A stretch of 64,000 nt of DNA from Nipponacmea schrenckii (taxonomy: Eukaryota; Mollusca; Gastropoda; Lottiidae): positions 3,100,001-3,164,000 of the forward strand of contig JAUJPP010000006.1 in NCBI GenBank assembly GCA_030562195.1, read 5' to 3'. Within the stretch, counting starts at the first letter, position 1. The number at the start of each line of letters is the position of its first letter. The translations under genes and the position numbers were made by a program. Below, piece after piece: positions 60,927-64,000 of the stretch. The notes beneath the pieces are model-generated. The model saw nothing but the letters and a program-made list of their open reading frames with translations, did not search any database and had not been told where the DNA came from.

Positions 60927-63715
60927 CTAAGAGGCCCTATTAGGGTTTTGTGTCGGAGGGTGTCTTGGTGGTGGATGCTTGGGGACTTCTATCACAGTGG
61001 GGCCCTGTGAGGGTTTGTATTCCTCTAGTACTGGCTTCCATTCTTCACCTTTTATGGCTGCCTGGAATTAAAAAATATCGGATCACTTAAACATATTTTT
61101 TCTTTTATTAACAGATTATGTTTTGTGAAAGCTGAGTTCACACTTTACTTCTGGGTACTTTTTAGTACCAAGTATTAATTTGTATTCAGACATCAATAAT
61201 CTATACATGAAAGAAAGGACCCCAACCTATTTTTTACTCTGCTGTTTTTAATGGAATAATCAGTTCAGATCTCATGCTTGAAACTAGGATATTAGTGTGG
61301 TACAGGGAGGTCACAAAATATGGAATGGGTATGCATAGTCACTTCATAAATATTCATTAAGAGCAGACCCTCCTGAGTTTGTTTGAGGGACTACAAAGTA
61401 AAAAATAAAAAATAAAAAGACATTGTGGTTCATGTATTGATCCAGCCAGACGTGGGTCCTGGATCCTGGGTCCACAAAACTAATGTACTGGGTCAGATTA
61501 GCATTGGTGGCTTAGATATAATGTGATAGTGTACAGTGGAACCTTGTTTATTGTAGCCTATCAAATTTACCTTCCTGGACATTATTGAGAACACATCACG
61601 TGATAGACATGCATGTAATTTACACAGCCCAAAGCTTGAACGAAAATAAGTTTGAAAAGAAAGAAAGTTGTTATACTTACCACAAAATAAATAATACTGG
61701 TAATAAAGAAACACATTCCTCCTAGTAAAGTAGGTAGAATAAAACAACATGGTACAGTTAACCTGTAATAGAATAATAATTATACTCTAGAATATATATA
61801 ATCAGAAGAGTAGGACGTAAAACTCCATTCATTTCATTTTCATTTTCTATCATATATACTGTTAAAATACTGCACACTGTAGTTTGGTATTTCATAATAG
61901 TCTGAGAAAAGATTCTAAAACTAAAACTAAAAAAATCTTTTAAGGCCAATATACTAATTCTCATAAAACTGAATACAGGAAATTTTTAGTCTTAATAGAG
62001 AGACTGATACTGGATTTATCAGCTTGTTGGTTGGTTGATAGAATCTTCACAATAGCTATGATAAACTCTTATATTAGAATTGGTGACCATGAAAATAAGT
62101 CTGTTGGGGCCAGGCCCCTGGTTTTTTTTGTATTCTGAGACTCTTCAGTAAGATATTTGTATGTCTGATTATTAAAGATTTAGTGATTTAGGTCTGTAGT
62201 TAATATTATTTATATATTACTGACTGTTTAGTTTGATAATAATTGTATACTTTGAAACATTTTGTATAAAAATAAATTTCTCTAAGGCTGTTGAGCTATT
62301 GTAGATCTAGTTATAAATAGCTTGATATTGTGAAGACGGATTGACAGAAGAAGAAACAATAAAGACAAGAAAAATAATACTTACAGAAGATAGAAGACAA
62401 ATCTAACAAAGTAATTTCTGGTTATTAAACCACAACACTGGACAACTCTGGTCAGTGGTCTCTGAAATCTTAAATTAATAAATAGAATCAAAACGTTTTT
62501 CAGAACAAAAACACTGTTTCTTTAATTAGTCATAGAATGGAGATTTATTGAAATTCATGTTCAAAATAATAGACAAATATTACATTTATATTACAACTAT
62601 ATATTACAACTATATATTACAACTATATATTACAACTATATATTACAACTATATATTACAACTATATATTACAACTATATATTACAACTATATATTACAA
62701 CTATATATTACAACTATATATTACAACTATATATTACAACTATATATTACAACTATATATTACAACTATATATTAATAATAATAAATTGAATAATGTTGG
62801 CATATTTTCTTGGAAGTCATCTCTTCCACATTTATTCTATTAATATCAATAATATGGACATTTATAAAGCGCTGGAGACATGCTCAGAGCACTTGTATAC
62901 AATGAGTGATTATCTATTTGTCTACCAAATAACTTAAAAGTCAGTGAGTCTCTAGAAAGGATGAAGATTTCCACGTTCAAAATAACAGTCAGAAATTACA
63001 CTAATTATACATGAGTATATTAAAAATTATATTAATATGGACATATAAAGTATATCTGGAGAAAGAAGTTTTATCAATAGATGGTTTTTAATTTTACAAT
63101 GAATTGAGACACAATCTTACTTTCTTTCTACACACTTTCCATTCTGTCTTTTACTTCTGGGATATTCCAACAGTGCCACCAGTATTCCTGCTGCTCTTAG
63201 ATTAAGATTAAGGAAAAAAAATTCATTTAGAACTTTCAATCAGAAAGAAAGAATTACTTGTATTGACAAGGATAATAATATAGGCTCTTAAATTCAATAT
63301 ATCTTTTAAATCCATTCTAACAATTGAACTTGGTCAATTCTTTTGGTATTGATCTTTCCCATCTACAGCTGGACTAAAGTAATGAGGATCCTTCATACCA
63401 GCTGGTCCTTGACACACCTCTGGCATTAATCTACCTCAGATAATCTGTACTCTTTCACAGCTGACTTGACTGGAAACTCATATTTAGGCAGAATTTTAGA
63501 AACAAAAATTATATTTGTAATAATATGAAGTTTTTCACTTTAATAAAAAACTTTGCTGGAACTTTTTTTTAATGACAATTTTCCTAAATAAACATGTAAA
63601 TTAAAATTACAAAATAAATAAAAATCTATAATGTGAAAAGGATACATTCCATAGGCACCAAACTGCCAGTTGGGGAACTGTCCTGCCACAGCAATAATAC
63701 CTCCCAGTAACACAA
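60927..63715 (-). CDS. CYBA: Cytochrome b-245 light chain p22phox (partial at 5' end)
   Basis: p22phox is the membrane partner that stabilises NOX catalytic subunits and docks p47phox-type organisers. Exons seen: 63646-63715, 63121-63195, 62385-62468, 61681-61762 and 60927-61061, all in phase. The first exon (human MGQIEWAMWANEQ part) is beyond the window. Matches: GGIIAVAGQFPNWQFGAYG, AAGILVALLEYPRSKRQNGK, GLITRNYFVRFVFYLLLTVP, and GEEWKPVLEEYKPSQGP after the last membrane segment. The cytosolic tail has PKHPPPRHPPTQ, keeping the PxxPPPR core bound by p47phox SH3 domains in human. The tail is shorter than human and lacks the acidic end. The intron after 63646 carries U12-type signals. The exon 62385-62468 must use the acceptor AATTTAAG rather than the nearer CAG to stay in frame. 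Confidence 0.93.
61803..61850 (+). mobile_element. SINE tail fragment in CYBA intron
   Basis: AGAAGAGTAGGACGTAAAAC, then TCCATTCATTTCATTTTCAT, matches the SINE tail. It is also close to A-runs of the sort found at SINE ends. Confidence 0.6.
62573..62775. repeat. 13-bp tandem repeat in CYBA intron (about 15 units)
   Basis: The unit TATTACAACTATA repeats perfectly. An 80-codon open frame across it is a by-product of the stop-free repeat. Confidence 0.95.
63196..63645 (-). other. U12-type GT-AG intron of CYBA
   Basis: Reading the minus strand, the intron opens GTATCCTTTT directly after GCCTATGGAAT, a full match to the U12 donor consensus. TTCCTTAAT lies at 63215-63207, one base from the branch consensus TTCCTTAAC, and its branch A is about 12 bases before the terminal AG. 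There is a T run upstream of the branch but no pyrimidine tract between branch and AG. The junction preserves the p22phox frame (AYG-I-AAGILVALLEYP). Confidence 0.88.
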
Positions 63716-64000
63716 CTACAATAAAGACAAAATCATTTACTATGAATTTTGATTGAATACTATTTCTTGGAATAAACATAGATTTTATATAATAAAACTT
63801 GGCCAAAAGAGTGAATATATTCTATATCTTTGGATCTACCCAGTATTCTAACTATACACAGCAGAAACCTCTTTAATCCAATAAATCCATGCTTATACAT
63901 TTTTTTTTCAATAATTAAATTTTTTGGGGATTTATGGTACAGGTTTCTGAAAGGTCTTAGTTTGAAATGAAAATTATCCGTCTACATGATCAAAATTTAT
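63716..64000 (-). other. CYBA upstream intron running off the window
   Basis: The exon at 63646-63715 has acceptor TTTATTGTAG and begins with the last two bases of a codon, so an upstream exon ending in phase 1 is required. No sequence like the p22phox N-terminus was found in these 285 bases, so it must lie past 64000. Confidence 0.6.

Noticed and set aside
62548..62790. Plus-strand 80-codon Tyr/Ile/Asn-rich frame
   Set aside because: It is the translation of a perfect 13-bp repeat in a CYBA intron.

Overview
The window is animal nuclear DNA. It is AT-rich, its genes are cut by short introns with GT-AG ends, and it carries a tRNA-derived SINE, several families of small DNA transposons and many minisatellites. 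Gene content is metazoan; the style of repeats suggests a marine invertebrate, most likely a mollusc, but no single feature fixes the species. Exon models come from reading splice sites by eye, keeping reading phase, and comparing with remembered human family members. No alignment was run.

Layout. 1-9312 holds a tandem segmental duplication (unit about 4.6-4.8 kb). Each full copy has a 36-bp minisatellite and a copy of the last exon of the eIF2-beta gene. The first 700 bases look like a third, badly degraded copy. Eight genes follow: EIF2S2 (-, 8971-14869), HSBP1 (+, 16839-19940), GPATCH1 (-, 23173-36315, 19 exons), SOCS6-like (+, 36655-37956, one coding exon), COQ9 (-, 43916 to about 48326), GLMN (-, 49093-50973, one exon), an M14A carboxypeptidase zymogen (-, 52759-59524, 10 exons) and CYBA/p22phox (-, 60927-63715, first exon beyond the window). 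EIF2S2/HSBP1 and GPATCH1/SOCS6 are head-to-head pairs; the last four genes all read on the minus strand.

These are mostly unrelated housekeeping or signalling genes: translation initiation, heat-shock factor control, splicing, cytokine and receptor signalling, ubiquinone synthesis, cullin-ligase regulation, secreted proteolysis and NADPH oxidase assembly. They do not form an operon or one pathway. In human, HSBP1, COQ9 and CYBA all lie on 16q, so part of this linkage may be ancient.

The best observations are two minor-spliceosome (U12) introns, an AT-AC intron in HSBP1 and a GT-AG one in CYBA, both with near-perfect donor and branch signals; the identical duplicated eIF2-beta zinc-ribbon exon; a possible alternative first exon of EIF2S2; a perfect 39-bp inverted repeat just past the CYBA stop codon; and several well-delimited transposons (TTAA-flanked and hAT-like) with intact target-site duplications. 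I found no bacterial-type system, CRISPR array, virus or clearly new multi-gene system.
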